A stretch of 64,000 nucleotides of DNA from Colwellia sp. PAMC 21821 (GCF_002077175.1 NZ_CP014943.1:3472001-3536000), one strand, 5' to 3'; positions 26,686 through 34,806 are shown, numbered from the stretch's first letter. Made by a program: numbers and translations. Notes: generated from the sequence alone by a model not told the origin.

Positions 26686-27660
26686 ATGGCTACGCCAAGG
26701 AAACAACAAATCAGTTTAGTAGATACCCCTTATTACCATTGTGTTTCGCGTTGTGTTCGACGCGCTTTTTTATGTGGTGAAGATGCCTTAACAGGGCAAA
26801 GTTATAAGCACCGTCGCGCATGGGTTGAGGATAAGTTACATTTTCTCAGCCAAGTCTTTGCGATTGACGTTTGTGCTTATGCGGTGATGAGCAATCACTA
26901 TCATGTCGTGTTATGTATTGATGAAGAAAAAGCTAAGCAATGCAGCATGAATGATGTGCTTGAGCGCTGGCATCGCTTACGCAAAGGCACGGTACTGACA
27001 CAACAATACTGCCGCGGTGATGTGTTAGCTAAACCGTTACTCGAAAGCGTTAAAGCCACGGCAGAGGTTTACCGAAAAAGGCTGATGAAAATCAGTTGGT
27101 TTATGGGCTATATTAATGAAGGCATTGCCAGAGCGGCTAACCAAGAAGATAATTGCACAGGCCGATTTTGGGAAGGCCGTTTTAAATCTCAAGCGTTATT
27201 AGATGAAACCGCCATTGCTGCGTGTATGGCCTATGTTGATTTAAACCCCATTCGCGCCAATATCGCCAACACACCTGAAAGCTCAGCGCACACCAGTTTT
27301 AAAATGCGCTGCGAGCAGGCAAAGCAAGGCCAACAACCCAATACGCTCATGCCCTTTGTCGGTAACCCAAGAGAAAATATGCCCAAGGGCTTACCGTTTG
27401 AACTCAGTGACTACCTACAATTAATTGAATTAACCGGACGTTGCATAAGAGAGGGTAAACCCGGTTTCATCGAAGAAAGCCTACCGAGCATACTCAACCG
27501 ATTAAGCATATCGGCTGAAAACTGGTTAATCATCACGACAGAATTTAGAACTCAACTTCATGGCGCCATAGGTCACGAAGACGTGCTCAGTGATTATTGT
27601 GAGCATCAACAAATAAAGCGACGACAAAACTTAAGTCATTGCAATAAACTCTTTGCGTAA
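26686..27660 (+). CDS. REP-associated tyrosine transposase (RAYT, IS200-like)
   Basis: 324 residues. Single-strand DNA transposase of the Y1/HUH type that acts on REP palindromes. The N-terminus (ISLVDTPYYHCVSRCVRRAFLCG) and the HUH block SNHYHVVLCID (near residue 70) are typical. A catalytic Tyr is expected in the YINEGIARAANQEDNCTGRFWEGRFKSQALLDE region (residues about 145-180), and VDLNPIRA follows as in the family. The gene is intact and has higher GC than its flanks. It is bracketed by motif copies in opposite orientation (26611 and 27868) and preceded by the remnant of a related copy. Confidence 0.88.
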   Translation: MATPRKQQISLVDTPYYHCVSRCVRRAFLCGEDALTGQSYKHRRAWVEDKLHFLSQVFAIDVCAYAVMSNHYHVVLCIDEEKAKQCSMNDVLERWHRLRKGTVLTQQYCRGDVLAKPLLESVKATAEVYRKRLMKISWFMGYINEGIARAANQEDNCTGRFWEGRFKSQALLDETAIAACMAYVDLNPIRANIANTPESSAHTSFKMRCEQAKQGQQPNTLMPFVGNPRENMPKGLPFELSDYLQLIELTGRCIREGKPGFIEESLPSILNRLSISAENWLIITTEFRTQLHGAIGHEDVLSDYCEHQQIKRRQNLSHCNKLFA

Positions 27661-27867
27661 ACACACGATTTTCCGATTTTATTGAAACACAACAACATAA
27701 ATTCAACGCGTCATTACTTGAGGGTGATACTTACCAGAAAATTGATGTTTTAGTGCAGCTTGGAGCTAAAGTGATAATTTCGTTTCTATCTTTTGACAAA
27801 ATCGCCATTTGATGATGACAATTAGCAAGATATTATAATATCGATGTTATGTGATTAGATTTTATTT

Positions 27868-27879
27868 GGAATGAGTGTC
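27868..27879 (-). repeat. RAYT-associated REP-like motif, inverted copy
   Basis: GGAATGAGTGTCACTATTAA reads on the minus strand as TTAATAGTGACACTCATTCC, the reverse orientation of the motif before the RAYT gene. The transposase is thus framed by inverted copies. Confidence 0.5.
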
Positions 27880-27893
27880 ACTATTAACTTGAC

Positions 27894-27963
27894 GTCCGCT
27901 TCAAGCTCATTACGGACACTGATGATTTAAAAGCTAAAGGCTTAAAAGAGCCTAAAGCGGTCG
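27894..27963. repeat. GTCCGCTT-type palindrome cluster
   Basis: GTCCG...CGGAC hairpin with inner CTTCAAGCTCATTA at 27894-27917, then GAGCCTAAAGCGGTCG at about 27948-27963. The inner TTCAAGCTCATT also occurs at 24880. Further relatives at 28012 (AGCGGACATAAGCC), 29411 and 31535. Dispersed intergenic repeat of unknown role. Confidence 0.45.
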
Positions 27964-28293
27964 TAAACTCTCACTAATAATTACTCAATCAAATAGTCAC
28001 TTTGATACGGTAGCGGACATAAGCCTTGGCTTACCTAACTGCAACCATTTCGACAATTATTCGTAAAAAGGATAGGTTATGTATGGATGATTTTTTGCCA
28101 GAAACTATAAAACTGACAGCAGTTGTGCTGAATGTTAAGTTAAAGAGTCTGAAGTCTCTTACACATATGGCATAACAAAGGATTAAGTATTCTATGGTGG
28201 TGGTTTACAGATAAAAAATACCAATCACCAGAAACAAAAAAACACCAATCATGACAATTGATGTTTTCTAGAATCTAACATTAAAAACCTATA
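27964..28293. other. Intergenic, no gene seen
   Basis: Apart from the AGCGGACATAAGCCTTGGCTTA palindrome near 28012-28033, nothing recognisable lies between the repeat cluster and the PEP-CTERM gene. Confidence 0.45.
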
Positions 28294-28866
28294 TTAAGAT
28301 TGTTTCTTAAATCTTCTTGATGCTAAACCCATAATACCTAATGCGAAGATGGCAAGGGTAGATGGTTCTGGTACTGATGTTAATGTTGCCCCATCAGAAA
28401 AAGAAATTCTATAGTCGTTAGTGCCTTGATGCATCCCACTATTATCATTTATGCTACCACTAAATGCAGTGCAACAATGACTAATGGTAAGTAAATACGA
28501 GCCAGCATTGAGGTTAAAGTTGGAAATATATGAATCAAGACCAGATGTTGAACCGTCAGCATCCCAACCTAAGGCATTTGAGTCATCATTTGATGTCACA
28601 AATGCGCCAGTAAAAGCCGATAAATCAGAACCGTCATTTTCTAATAACGTAAAAAAGATATCATCAGCACCTACGCCAGTTAAACCTGTTGCATAGCCAT
28701 CCCCAAAACCATTTATATCTATAGTACCACCTGTCCAATTAAAGAATACAGTCCCCCACTCCCCATCGCCGACAGAATCATCAACGATTAATCCAGCGTT
28801 AGCAAAGCCACTAACAGATAAAACCAATCCAGCCAAAGCGGATTTTAACATTTTTATATTCATCAT
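28294..28866 (-). CDS. PEP-CTERM sorting domain protein
   Basis: 190 residues. Signal peptide (MLKSALAGLVLSVSGFANA) and a typical C-terminal PEP-CTERM tripartite tail: the PEPST box, a hydrophobic stretch LAIFALGIMGLA, and the basic end SRRFKKQS. Such proteins are sorted by exosortase, often with exopolysaccharide export. The middle (GLTGVGADDIFFTLLENDGSDLSAFTG, LNAGSYLLTIS) resembles DVUA0089-type extracellular beta domains. No exosortase gene is in the window. Single gene on the minus strand within the accessory region. Confidence 0.85.
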   Translation of the reverse strand: MMNIKMLKSALAGLVLSVSGFANAGLIVDDSVGDGEWGTVFFNWTGGTIDINGFGDGYATGLTGVGADDIFFTLLENDGSDLSAFTGAFVTSNDDSNALGWDADGSTSGLDSYISNFNLNAGSYLLTISHCCTAFSGSINDNSGMHQGTNDYRISFSDGATLTSVPEPSTLAIFALGIMGLASRRFKKQS

Positions 28867-29210
28867 ATATTTCCTTTGTAATACCTTTCTTGAAATAGAA
28901 TGGTATGGTTAAAAGCAAAAACTACACCAACAAATAAAAAGCCTTACTTTTCAATTGGGTAGTAATATTCATTAAATTTAAAACATGAAAAGTGTAAAAA
29001 AAGCGGACATTTTTCCAATCATAACTAACTATTTGATTTAACAAATTCGCAACTACCAAGCACCTTAACATTACTATATAACCCTGCGGATTAAACAACT
29101 GCCTTAGTACTTATTTCAAATAAAGCCTGAATTTGCAATAAAGCAGTTAAATCACCACTTATGACGCTTTAATCATATGGTTTTAGCTAGATAGAGAAGT
29201 AGAACGCAAT
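28867..29210. other. Intergenic, no gene seen
   Basis: AT-rich; contains the PEP-CTERM gene promoter and one lone AAAGCGGACATT motif near 29001. The bases just before 29211 may be the duplicated rimO leader. Confidence 0.4.
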
Positions 29211-29418
29211 ATGACTGTAGAACAATTCAATCCACAAACACCTAAAAAGAGTGCTAACTCAAATGAAAGCCAAACAACTACATTAGACATTCCAGCTGAA
29301 ATGATTGAAGAGCAATATAATGAAGCTGTTATGTCAACTGACAACTCAAATCGCGCTGCAAAGGTGGGCTTCGTAAGTCTCGGCTGACCAAAAAGTGTAG
29401 TGAAGTCCACTGTCGGCT
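29211..29418 (+). pseudogene. rimO: 5' fragment of rimO (ribosomal protein S12 methylthiotransferase)
   Basis: An ATG at 29211 opens MTVEQFNPQTPKKSAN..., a frame of 58 codons that ends KVGFVSLG and a TGA at 29385-29387. RimO proteins have a variable N-terminus followed by K(V/I)GFVSLGCPKNLVDSER. Here the first cluster Cys codon is TGA, and the next codons (PKSVVKST) still resemble PKNLVDSE, so homology continues about ten codons past the stop before a palindromic repeat takes over. Only the extreme 5' part is present. A functional rimO is expected elsewhere. Confidence 0.65.
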
Positions 29419-29440
29419 TAGAGCCTAAAGCGGACATTGA
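29411..29440. repeat. GTCCGCTT-type palindrome at the rimO fragment breakpoint
   Basis: TGTCGGCTTAG / CTAAAGCGGACA form an imperfect hairpin (29411-29436). It sits where the rimO similarity ends. Confidence 0.5.
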
Positions 29441-29661
29441 TGCTGCATCTTCCTATTCGTAATTTAGTTTAATAACTGAGTATTTAAATGCAGTTGTAAC
29501 TTGTTTCCACCCAAGTCAAGAAATGTGGCATGTTGCCTCATTCCGTCTATAAACGAAATTTTTGTTTTTATCTGTAGGTAAGAAGTGGTATTGGCTGCAA
29601 AGAGCTGTTATTAATATATAAAATAATAAGGTGGAAACTTTTTTTCTGTAAAAGAGGCAAG
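29441..29661. other. Leader of the TIR-like gene
   Basis: AT-rich promoter-like sequence (TATATAAAATAATA at about 29613) between two small GGCA..TGCC palindromes listed separately. Confidence 0.35.
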
Positions 29662-29668
29662 TTGCCTC
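29527..29668. promoter_or_regulatory. Pair of TGCC palindromes upstream of the TIR-like gene
   Basis: GGCATGTTGCC at 29527-29537 and GAGGCAAGTTGCCTC at 29654-29668 share GGCA-N3-TGCC. The second lies 41 bases before the chosen start. They flank an AT-rich promoter-like stretch, so they may be operators; the protein itself has a winged-helix domain and could bind them (inference). Confidence 0.3.
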
Positions 29669-29709
29669 CTATTAAATTGTTGAACTCTCACATGAATCGA
29701 GGATATCGC

Positions 29710-30546
29710 ATGAGAAAACCAAGGTTATTTATTGCGTCATCAGCAGAAAGTTTAAATATAGCTGAGGCTGTTAACGTAAATCTTGATCATGAATTTGAAA
29801 TTACAATTTGGAAAAACGGAACTTTTAAACTCACTTCCACAACAATCGATGACTTAGTAGAAAAATCTTCTACCGTTGATTTTGCCCTATTTATATTTGC
29901 ACCTGATGACATCGCATCTATCAGAAGCAGGCAAGAGCATGTTGTGCGTGATAATGTGATTTTTGAAATGGGATTATTTATTGGTGCAATAGGAAAATCA
30001 CGCTCATTTATCCTCAAACCTAGAGATCAAGAAATGCATTTGCCAACTGACCTCTTGGGTGTAAATCCTGCGGATTATGACTCAAATCGTTCGGATGGTG
30101 ATTTAGTGTCTGCAACCAATAAAGCCTGTTCTTTAATTAAATCAGAAGTAGAAAGAATAGGTTTGATTGACCATGTAAGCCTTTCTGAAAGTAGAAAGAT
30201 GGTTGCTAATCCAGCAGACTATGATCTCTCAGAAGTAGACTTTAAATTTTTAGCCGCTTGTTTGCAAAGCCATACAAGTGATCCTGTTGGTTTAGCATAT
30301 CACCGTATCGCAAATGGCTTTAGAACAGTGAATGACGCATTATTGCAAATATCTTCCATAAAATTAGAGCGAATGGGTCTTTTAAGTAAAACTATAGAAA
30401 CAGACGAACAAGATGGGTATGACTATTACGCATACTCAATTACAGAGCTTGGAATAGACATACTCTTAAAAAACGAAAGTGTATTTCAACCTAAGCCACA
30501 GCAACAAGTACCTCAAAAAGGTTTTACTGGAAAGATTGACTTCTAG
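29710..30546 (+). CDS. TIR-like (Cap12/PycTIR-type) domain protein with C-terminal winged helix, candidate defence effector
   Basis: 278 residues from the ATG at 29710, which follows GAGG at good spacing; in-frame starts at 29662 and 29692 are possible. Residues 3-150 match the TIR-like domain found in CBASS Cap12 and Pycsar PycTIR: RLFIASSAES at the start, FALFIFAPDD, and RDNVIFEMGLFIG with the presumed catalytic Glu86. This family cleaves NAD+ when activated. Residues about 174-255 look like a winged helix (DFKFLAACLQSH..ISSIKLERMGLLSKTIE..YAYSITELG) instead of a cyclic-nucleotide sensor. No cyclase or STING gene is adjacent. An attC-like hairpin follows the stop. Anti-phage function is inferred. 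Confidence 0.75.
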   Translation: MRKPRLFIASSAESLNIAEAVNVNLDHEFEITIWKNGTFKLTSTTIDDLVEKSSTVDFALFIFAPDDIASIRSRQEHVVRDNVIFEMGLFIGAIGKSRSFILKPRDQEMHLPTDLLGVNPADYDSNRSDGDLVSATNKACSLIKSEVERIGLIDHVSLSESRKMVANPADYDLSEVDFKFLAACLQSHTSDPVGLAYHRIANGFRTVNDALLQISSIKLERMGLLSKTIETDEQDGYDYYAYSITELGIDILLKNESVFQPKPQQQVPQKGFTGKIDF

Positions 30547-30549
30547 AGT

Positions 30550-30647
30550 TCTACCAAGCACTTCAAACGGAACAAAAACAGTTGGCTAGGTTCCGCTTTC
30601 GCTACACATTTTAACCAACTATTTTTGTCCGCTTAAGTGGGCGTTGG
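30550..30647. repeat. attC-like recombination hairpin (integron cassette end)
   Basis: Two long imperfectly complementary arms: 30550-30585 (outer CTACCAAGC, ACTTCAAACGGA, inner CAAAAACAGTTGG) and 30615-30647 (inner CCAACTATTTTTG, TCCGCTTAAGTGG, outer GCGTTGG). Extra unpaired bases lie on one arm, as in integron attC sites. The right end GGGCGTTGGC resembles R' sites, but the last bases deviate from GTTRRRY. No integrase is in the window. Confidence 0.5.
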
Positions 30648-30667
30648 CAGACAAGGAGTCCGGTGAT

Positions 30668-30958
30668 ATGGAATCAATCTACGAAAAATATTTTTTCCAA
30701 TTTTGGTATTGCCTTGGCTGTGTATCAGCTTTCACTATACTCCCACTTCAAGAATTTTCTGAAAGATCTGGTGATGTTATTACTTTTTTATATTTATTGG
30801 CAGTAGCAGGTCCTCTGGCCTTAATGGCTTATGTTGTTTATGTTTTCTCATCTTTTGCCATTCACTTAGTTTTTTCTGGCCTCAAGGAAAGAAAATGGGA
30901 GCCAATATTTGGCGCTCTTTGGGTACTTATTTGCATTGGAGCGTTTTTAATTGGGTAA
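30668..30958 (+). CDS. Small three-helix membrane protein, hypothetical
   Basis: 96 residues from the ATG at 30668, placed 9 bases after AAGGAG; an upstream in-frame start at 30644 would fall within the attC-like arm. Three hydrophobic segments (FWYCLGCVSAFTILPL, VITFLYLLAVAGPLALMAYVVYVFSSFAIHLVF, WEPIFGALWVLICIGAFLIG). No family recognised. It begins right after the attC-like site, as a cassette gene would. Confidence 0.6.
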   Translation: MESIYEKYFFQFWYCLGCVSAFTILPLQEFSERSGDVITFLYLLAVAGPLALMAYVVYVFSSFAIHLVFSGLKERKWEPIFGALWVLICIGAFLIG

Positions 30959-31058
30959 CTTATTAACTATTTAACAATGTAAAAATTGTCCAAAAACAAC
31001 AACGTTATTGATTGTTAAAAGAAAATAATCCGGTTAGAGTATTTTGATTAAAAATTAA

Positions 31059-31095
31059 ATATAAAACGAGTAATTCCAAAGGCTCGTTATATTTT
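31059..31095 (+). other. Hairpin with T run directly before a ribosome site
   Basis: ATATAAAACGAG / CTCGTTATATTTT with a 12-base loop, immediately followed by AAGGAGG (31096-31102) of the next gene. It is either the terminator of the membrane protein gene or an attenuator for the gene at 31107. Confidence 0.45.
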
Positions 31096-31106
31096 AAGGA
31101 GGATTC

Positions 31107-31361
31107 ATGGGACCAATTTATGTTCCAGTACAAGGATACAGTGGCTCTAATAAAAAAAAGCAACAGCAGTACCTGAGTAAACTTAATCTAGCGAATAAAA
31201 TAGAAGTTTATCTTAATGAACGTTTAGAACGTCATGATAAAGGTCCTCTCGTGATTATGTTTCGTGAGATTGCTTCTGATCTTAATGAACCGCTTGAAGA
31301 TATTCGTAAAATAGGGACGGCAATTCAAGGAAGTTCCAATGGGGTAACTTTGTCCAAATAA
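31107..31361 (+). CDS. Small basic protein with possible helix-turn-helix, hypothetical
   Basis: 84 residues. The ribosome site AAGGAGG 4 bases before the ATG is the best in this region, supporting expression. A basic N-terminal part (SGSNKKKQQQYLSKL) precedes a compact helical domain (KIEVYLNERLERHDKGPLVIMFREIASDLNEPLEDIRKIGTAIQG) whose IASDLNEPLEDIRKIGTAI segment resembles a helix-turn-helix. Role unknown; it may be a DNA-binding cassette gene product. Confidence 0.6.
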   Translation: MGPIYVPVQGYSGSNKKKQQQYLSKLNLANKIEVYLNERLERHDKGPLVIMFREIASDLNEPLEDIRKIGTAIQGSSNGVTLSK

Positions 31362-31898
31362 AATATAACAACACGCCCTGAGGTGGACAACAAGTGAAAT
31401 TAGCGCTCTAAGATGAAAAAACCTGACGAGTCTGTAACAGATTTTGTGTAAGTACCTTACACCAGTCCCTGAAACATACAATGATTTGTAGTTAAAGTTC
31501 TCTCCTAATATGTTCATAACTTCACAAAAGCTTATGTCCGCTTTGTCGGATTAGCCGCCTTTAAAGCCTAAAGATTGAACGACAGCTATGGTGGCAAAGC
31601 TGCCTATTTATTGAGATAAATTAAGGTCTAAATTAAGTTGGTTTTGTGGCATAAGTGATCGTTAAATCCAGTAACGCTTACTAATATAATGTAGGATTAA
31701 ACGACCAATAATTAATAGATTATAAATGGCGTGAAGCTACCATTAAATTTTTGTGAAATCATGAGTATATAGTAATACACCAGAGTCACTTGTTAGACTT
31801 CCTTTTTCGAAAGTGAAACTCGTGTCTGGTATATTAATGCTACCCTCAAATTTTGAACAAATAACTTTTCTTAGGAATTTTTAACTACAACGTTATTC
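31362..31898. other. Intergenic with one palindrome-family repeat
   Basis: 537 bases with no convincing gene. AACAACACGCCCTGAGGTGG at about 31367 faintly resembles the left arm of an attC site, but no right arm is visible. TGTCCGCTTTGTCGGATTAG at 31535 followed by TTTAAAGCCTAAAG belongs to the dispersed GTCCGCTT family. Confidence 0.4.
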
Positions 31899-32426
31899 TT
31901 AATCATCTGTATTATTTTCTACCGATAAATTAAACGTTTTTACATCACAGTTACTGAGGACATCACAACCTCTTATAATAAATCTTAGATTTGATAGGTC
32001 ATTATGCTGAAAGGGCCCGCTACCTACAGAGTCGCTTCCAACTGAGCAAGACAATCTGTTGTCATCAATTTTACATTGCACCTCACCTGTTGCGTTAGGG
32101 CAAAGTGAGAAAGAAGCGTTACCACATTTAAGGCCTACTATTTTATTTTTGTCTGAATGCACTTCGCCGTTAGTCGATAAATATAAATCTATTCTGTAGG
32201 ATGCCGAGGTGGGCGATACCCACTGAACTTCAAAGCTAGTTCTTTCTGTAACGGTAACCAACTCTCCTTCATAATAATCTTTTGAATCAAACCTGATATT
32301 TTGTAAGGTAAAGCTTCCTGTATCATCTAGCAAATCATCGATGTCGGATGATTTTTCGCTATTACCACCTCCGCCCCCGCAAGCGCTTAAGACTAATATA
32401 CTAATGGTTAATGATATATGTTTCAT
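31899..32426 (-). CDS. Hypothetical lipoprotein
   Basis: 175 residues. Lipoprotein signal peptide with lipobox LVLSAC followed by GGGGG, a common outer-membrane lipoprotein start. The mature part is beta-rich and has six Cys residues (LKCGNASFSLCPNATGEVQCKIDDNRLSCS and RGCDVLSNCD) that could form disulfides. No family recognised. Marks the end of the accessory region. Confidence 0.65.
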   Translation of the reverse strand: MKHISLTISILVLSACGGGGGNSEKSSDIDDLLDDTGSFTLQNIRFDSKDYYEGELVTVTERTSFEVQWVSPTSASYRIDLYLSTNGEVHSDKNKIVGLKCGNASFSLCPNATGEVQCKIDDNRLSCSVGSDSVGSGPFQHNDLSNLRFIIRGCDVLSNCDVKTFNLSVENNTDD

Positions 32427-32709
32427 AAACGTCCTTATTATTAAATTAAAAGTATTCCATACTTAGCTGCTCTTTTGGGGCAGCGGTCGTTAACTGTAGG
32501 TTTTATAGCGTTTGCTGAACTATAAAATGTTGGCTAATACTCAACAACTTGGTTGCTAAGCTAAATGCATTTAGGCATTTAGTAAAGGTTATTTGCTGTC
32601 AGTGGTAAATGTTGAACAACTGGCATAGGCAAACGGTTTGAGTGAAAAACTGATGTATTTACCCATAGTGGCTTGCAAGCATGGTGATACTTTACTTATG
32701 TATACTCAG
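32427..32709. other. Intergenic, no gene seen
   Basis: Contains the lipoprotein gene promoter on the minus strand. A CAGCGGTCGTTAAC motif near 32481 is a weak relative of the GTCCGCTT family. Confidence 0.35.
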
Positions 32710-34707
32710 TTAGTCGATATTCAGCACTTTTTTCAGTGGTCCTAAATACGGCTCAAAGTGTCGCCATTGTTCAGTCGCGCTTTTATAAATTGGTTGACGA
32801 ACCTGCTCAGAACTTGGCGTTTTAATATTGCGTTTTGTTTTATGAAAATCGACACATGATTGTTCAAATTCCAAGCCGACAAAGTCAAGCATTCTTCGCA
32901 CTTGTGTTTCTAAGTCATCAACAATATCTTCATGGTTTACGGTTAGTACATGGCCTGGTAATACGGTGTTCCAATGCGTCATTAGTTTTAAATAAGCTTG
33001 GTAGTAACGGCCGATGTCTTTAAGGTTATAACTAAAGTCTTGTCCTTCAGCAAATAACTGTTTAAAACCACTAAAACAACAAGCCATGGGCGAGCGTCTG
33101 GCATCTATAATTTTCGCATTGGGTAGTATTAGTCGTATCAAGCCAATGTGGAGAAAGTTATTCGGCATTTTGTCGATAAATAAAGGGGCTGTTTCTCGGT
33201 AGACTTGCGTTTCATCAATAAATTGTTGACCAAAGCGTTTGAAATAATCGGGATTAATGTCAGCTAAGTTTTTAGGATATTGGGCTTCTTCATCATTTTG
33301 GCTTTTACTGCGACCACGTAACCTTGATGCTAAGCCTAATATATTGTGTAGCTCCATGGTGCCATCGACTTGGCTATGCGAAGCCAGTATTTGCTCAAGT
33401 AGCGTTGAGCCTGCACGTGGTAAACCCAAAATAAAAATTGGATCGGGCACGTTAAGTCCCAGGTTGCCACGGTTTTCAAATAACTCAGGTGTACAATACT
33501 TAATTTGCTCTGTAACTTGTTGTTCAAATTTTGTTATATCAAAGCCATTATGTGCATGCTGTAATTCATTGCCTTGTTTATACGATTTAAAGGCTTGATG
33601 GTAGTCTTTTCTATCTTCAAAGGCTTTACCAGTAGCAAAGTGCAGCTGAATTCTATCCAGTAATGCTAAGTCTTCATTATTTTGCTGTGTTTGCATTTGA
33701 GCAATTTCGTTATCGCTAAAACGATAGGTTTTAGTATTAGCTAAACTCCAATAGGCATCGCCATAACTTGGACTTAATTGATAAGCTTTTTGGTAAGAGG
33801 ATATGGCTTTCTCAATTTCACCTTTAGTTTTTAACGCATGACCTAACTGTAAATGAAAACCCGGTACTTGATCGTTTTCTGCAACAACTTGTTCAAACAG
33901 CTTTATGGCTTGCTCTATTTCACCTAAGCCTGTTAACGCGCTGGCTTTGGCTATTTTAAAACTTAAGTTGTCAGGCTGAGCTACAAGCAAAGGTTCAACT
34001 TGTTGAGCTGCAATTTTGTATTTACCTAAGCGAATAAGTAAGTTGAGATATAGCGAGCGTGCATGAATATGCTTTGGGTCTAGTTCGAGGGCACTGGCCA
34101 GTAAAAACTCAGCATCGTCATATATTTTGAGTTCTATGCCTATTTCAGCCAGCATGCACATACCGTCAACATGGCGATTGTTATTTTGTAAAAAATGTCG
34201 ACAAATTTGTTCTGCTTTTAACAGTTTACCCTCGTGCATTAGCTCAGTAACTGCGAGCAAAGCAGGGGGGAGTTTTTTTAGTTTTTCTAGATGATTTGCC
34301 GCTTTCTGAATATTTTGTTGTTGATTTTGTTCACGATAAAGTTGAATTAAGGCTTGCCAACTCGCGACTAAACTTGGATTGAGTTCTACCGCTGTTTCAA
34401 ATGAATTTATAGCCAGTGTTGGCTCATTTAGCGCTAAATTGATAAAGCCTTTTTCTTGATTTGCTCGGCTGTGTTTACTATCAAGTTTAAGTAATTCATT
34501 AATACTACTTAACGCAAGCGGTAATGTTTTTGCATAGCGTTGAGCAACGGCAATTAAGTACCATAGCTCAATATTATCTTGTGGTTCTGTGCATTGTATT
34601 TGTAAATGTTTACATTGTTTTATAGCTTCATCGAACTTAGTCGTTTGGATTAATTTCTGAATTGATTTTAATTGGCTTTCAATAGAAGGCTGAGATGTAT
34701 TGTCCAA
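32710..34707 (-). CDS. TPR-repeat sulfotransferase family protein
   Basis: 665 residues. The N-terminal half (about 1-370) is a series of tetratricopeptide repeats (GFINLALNEPTLAINSFETAVELNP, LQLGHALKTKGEIEKAISSYQKAYQLSP). The C-terminal part is a sulfotransferase domain with the 5'-phosphosulfate-binding loop FILGLPRAGSTLLEQILASH, the 3'-phosphate-type block IDARRSPMACCFSGFKQ and a final VNHEDIVDDLETQVRRML. It would transfer sulfate from PAPS to an unknown acceptor. Downstream of the TonB receptor on the same strand but separated by a terminator. Such TPR-sulfotransferase/TonB receptor pairs are frequent in marine Alteromonadales. Confidence 0.85.
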   Translation of the reverse strand: MDNTSQPSIESQLKSIQKLIQTTKFDEAIKQCKHLQIQCTEPQDNIELWYLIAVAQRYAKTLPLALSSINELLKLDSKHSRANQEKGFINLALNEPTLAINSFETAVELNPSLVASWQALIQLYREQNQQQNIQKAANHLEKLKKLPPALLAVTELMHEGKLLKAEQICRHFLQNNNRHVDGMCMLAEIGIELKIYDDAEFLLASALELDPKHIHARSLYLNLLIRLGKYKIAAQQVEPLLVAQPDNLSFKIAKASALTGLGEIEQAIKLFEQVVAENDQVPGFHLQLGHALKTKGEIEKAISSYQKAYQLSPSYGDAYWSLANTKTYRFSDNEIAQMQTQQNNEDLALLDRIQLHFATGKAFEDRKDYHQAFKSYKQGNELQHAHNGFDITKFEQQVTEQIKYCTPELFENRGNLGLNVPDPIFILGLPRAGSTLLEQILASHSQVDGTMELHNILGLASRLRGRSKSQNDEEAQYPKNLADINPDYFKRFGQQFIDETQVYRETAPLFIDKMPNNFLHIGLIRLILPNAKIIDARRSPMACCFSGFKQLFAEGQDFSYNLKDIGRYYQAYLKLMTHWNTVLPGHVLTVNHEDIVDDLETQVRRMLDFVGLEFEQSCVDFHKTKRNIKTPSSEQVRQPIYKSATEQWRHFEPYLGPLKKVLNID

Positions 34708-34771
34708 TGACTTAACTCCGAAGCAAATGTAGGGGATTATTCGTATTTTAGATTTGTGGGTACTTTACAAT

Positions 34772-34806
34772 AAAAAACCGCTTGATACAGATATCAAACG
34801 GTTTTT
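34772..34806 (-). terminator. Terminator of the TonB-dependent receptor gene
   Basis: AAAAACCGCTTGATA / TATCAAACGGTTTTT with loop CAGA and flanking A/T runs, 39 bases beyond the receptor stop on the minus strand. Confidence 0.88.

Noticed and set aside
29183..29437. Minus-strand frame of 84 codons
   Set aside because: It lies opposite the rimO fragment, whose plus-strand reading matches a known family start.
31362..31560. Second attC site after the 84-residue gene
   Set aside because: AACAACACGCCC looks like a left arm, but I found no complementary right arm within 200 bases.
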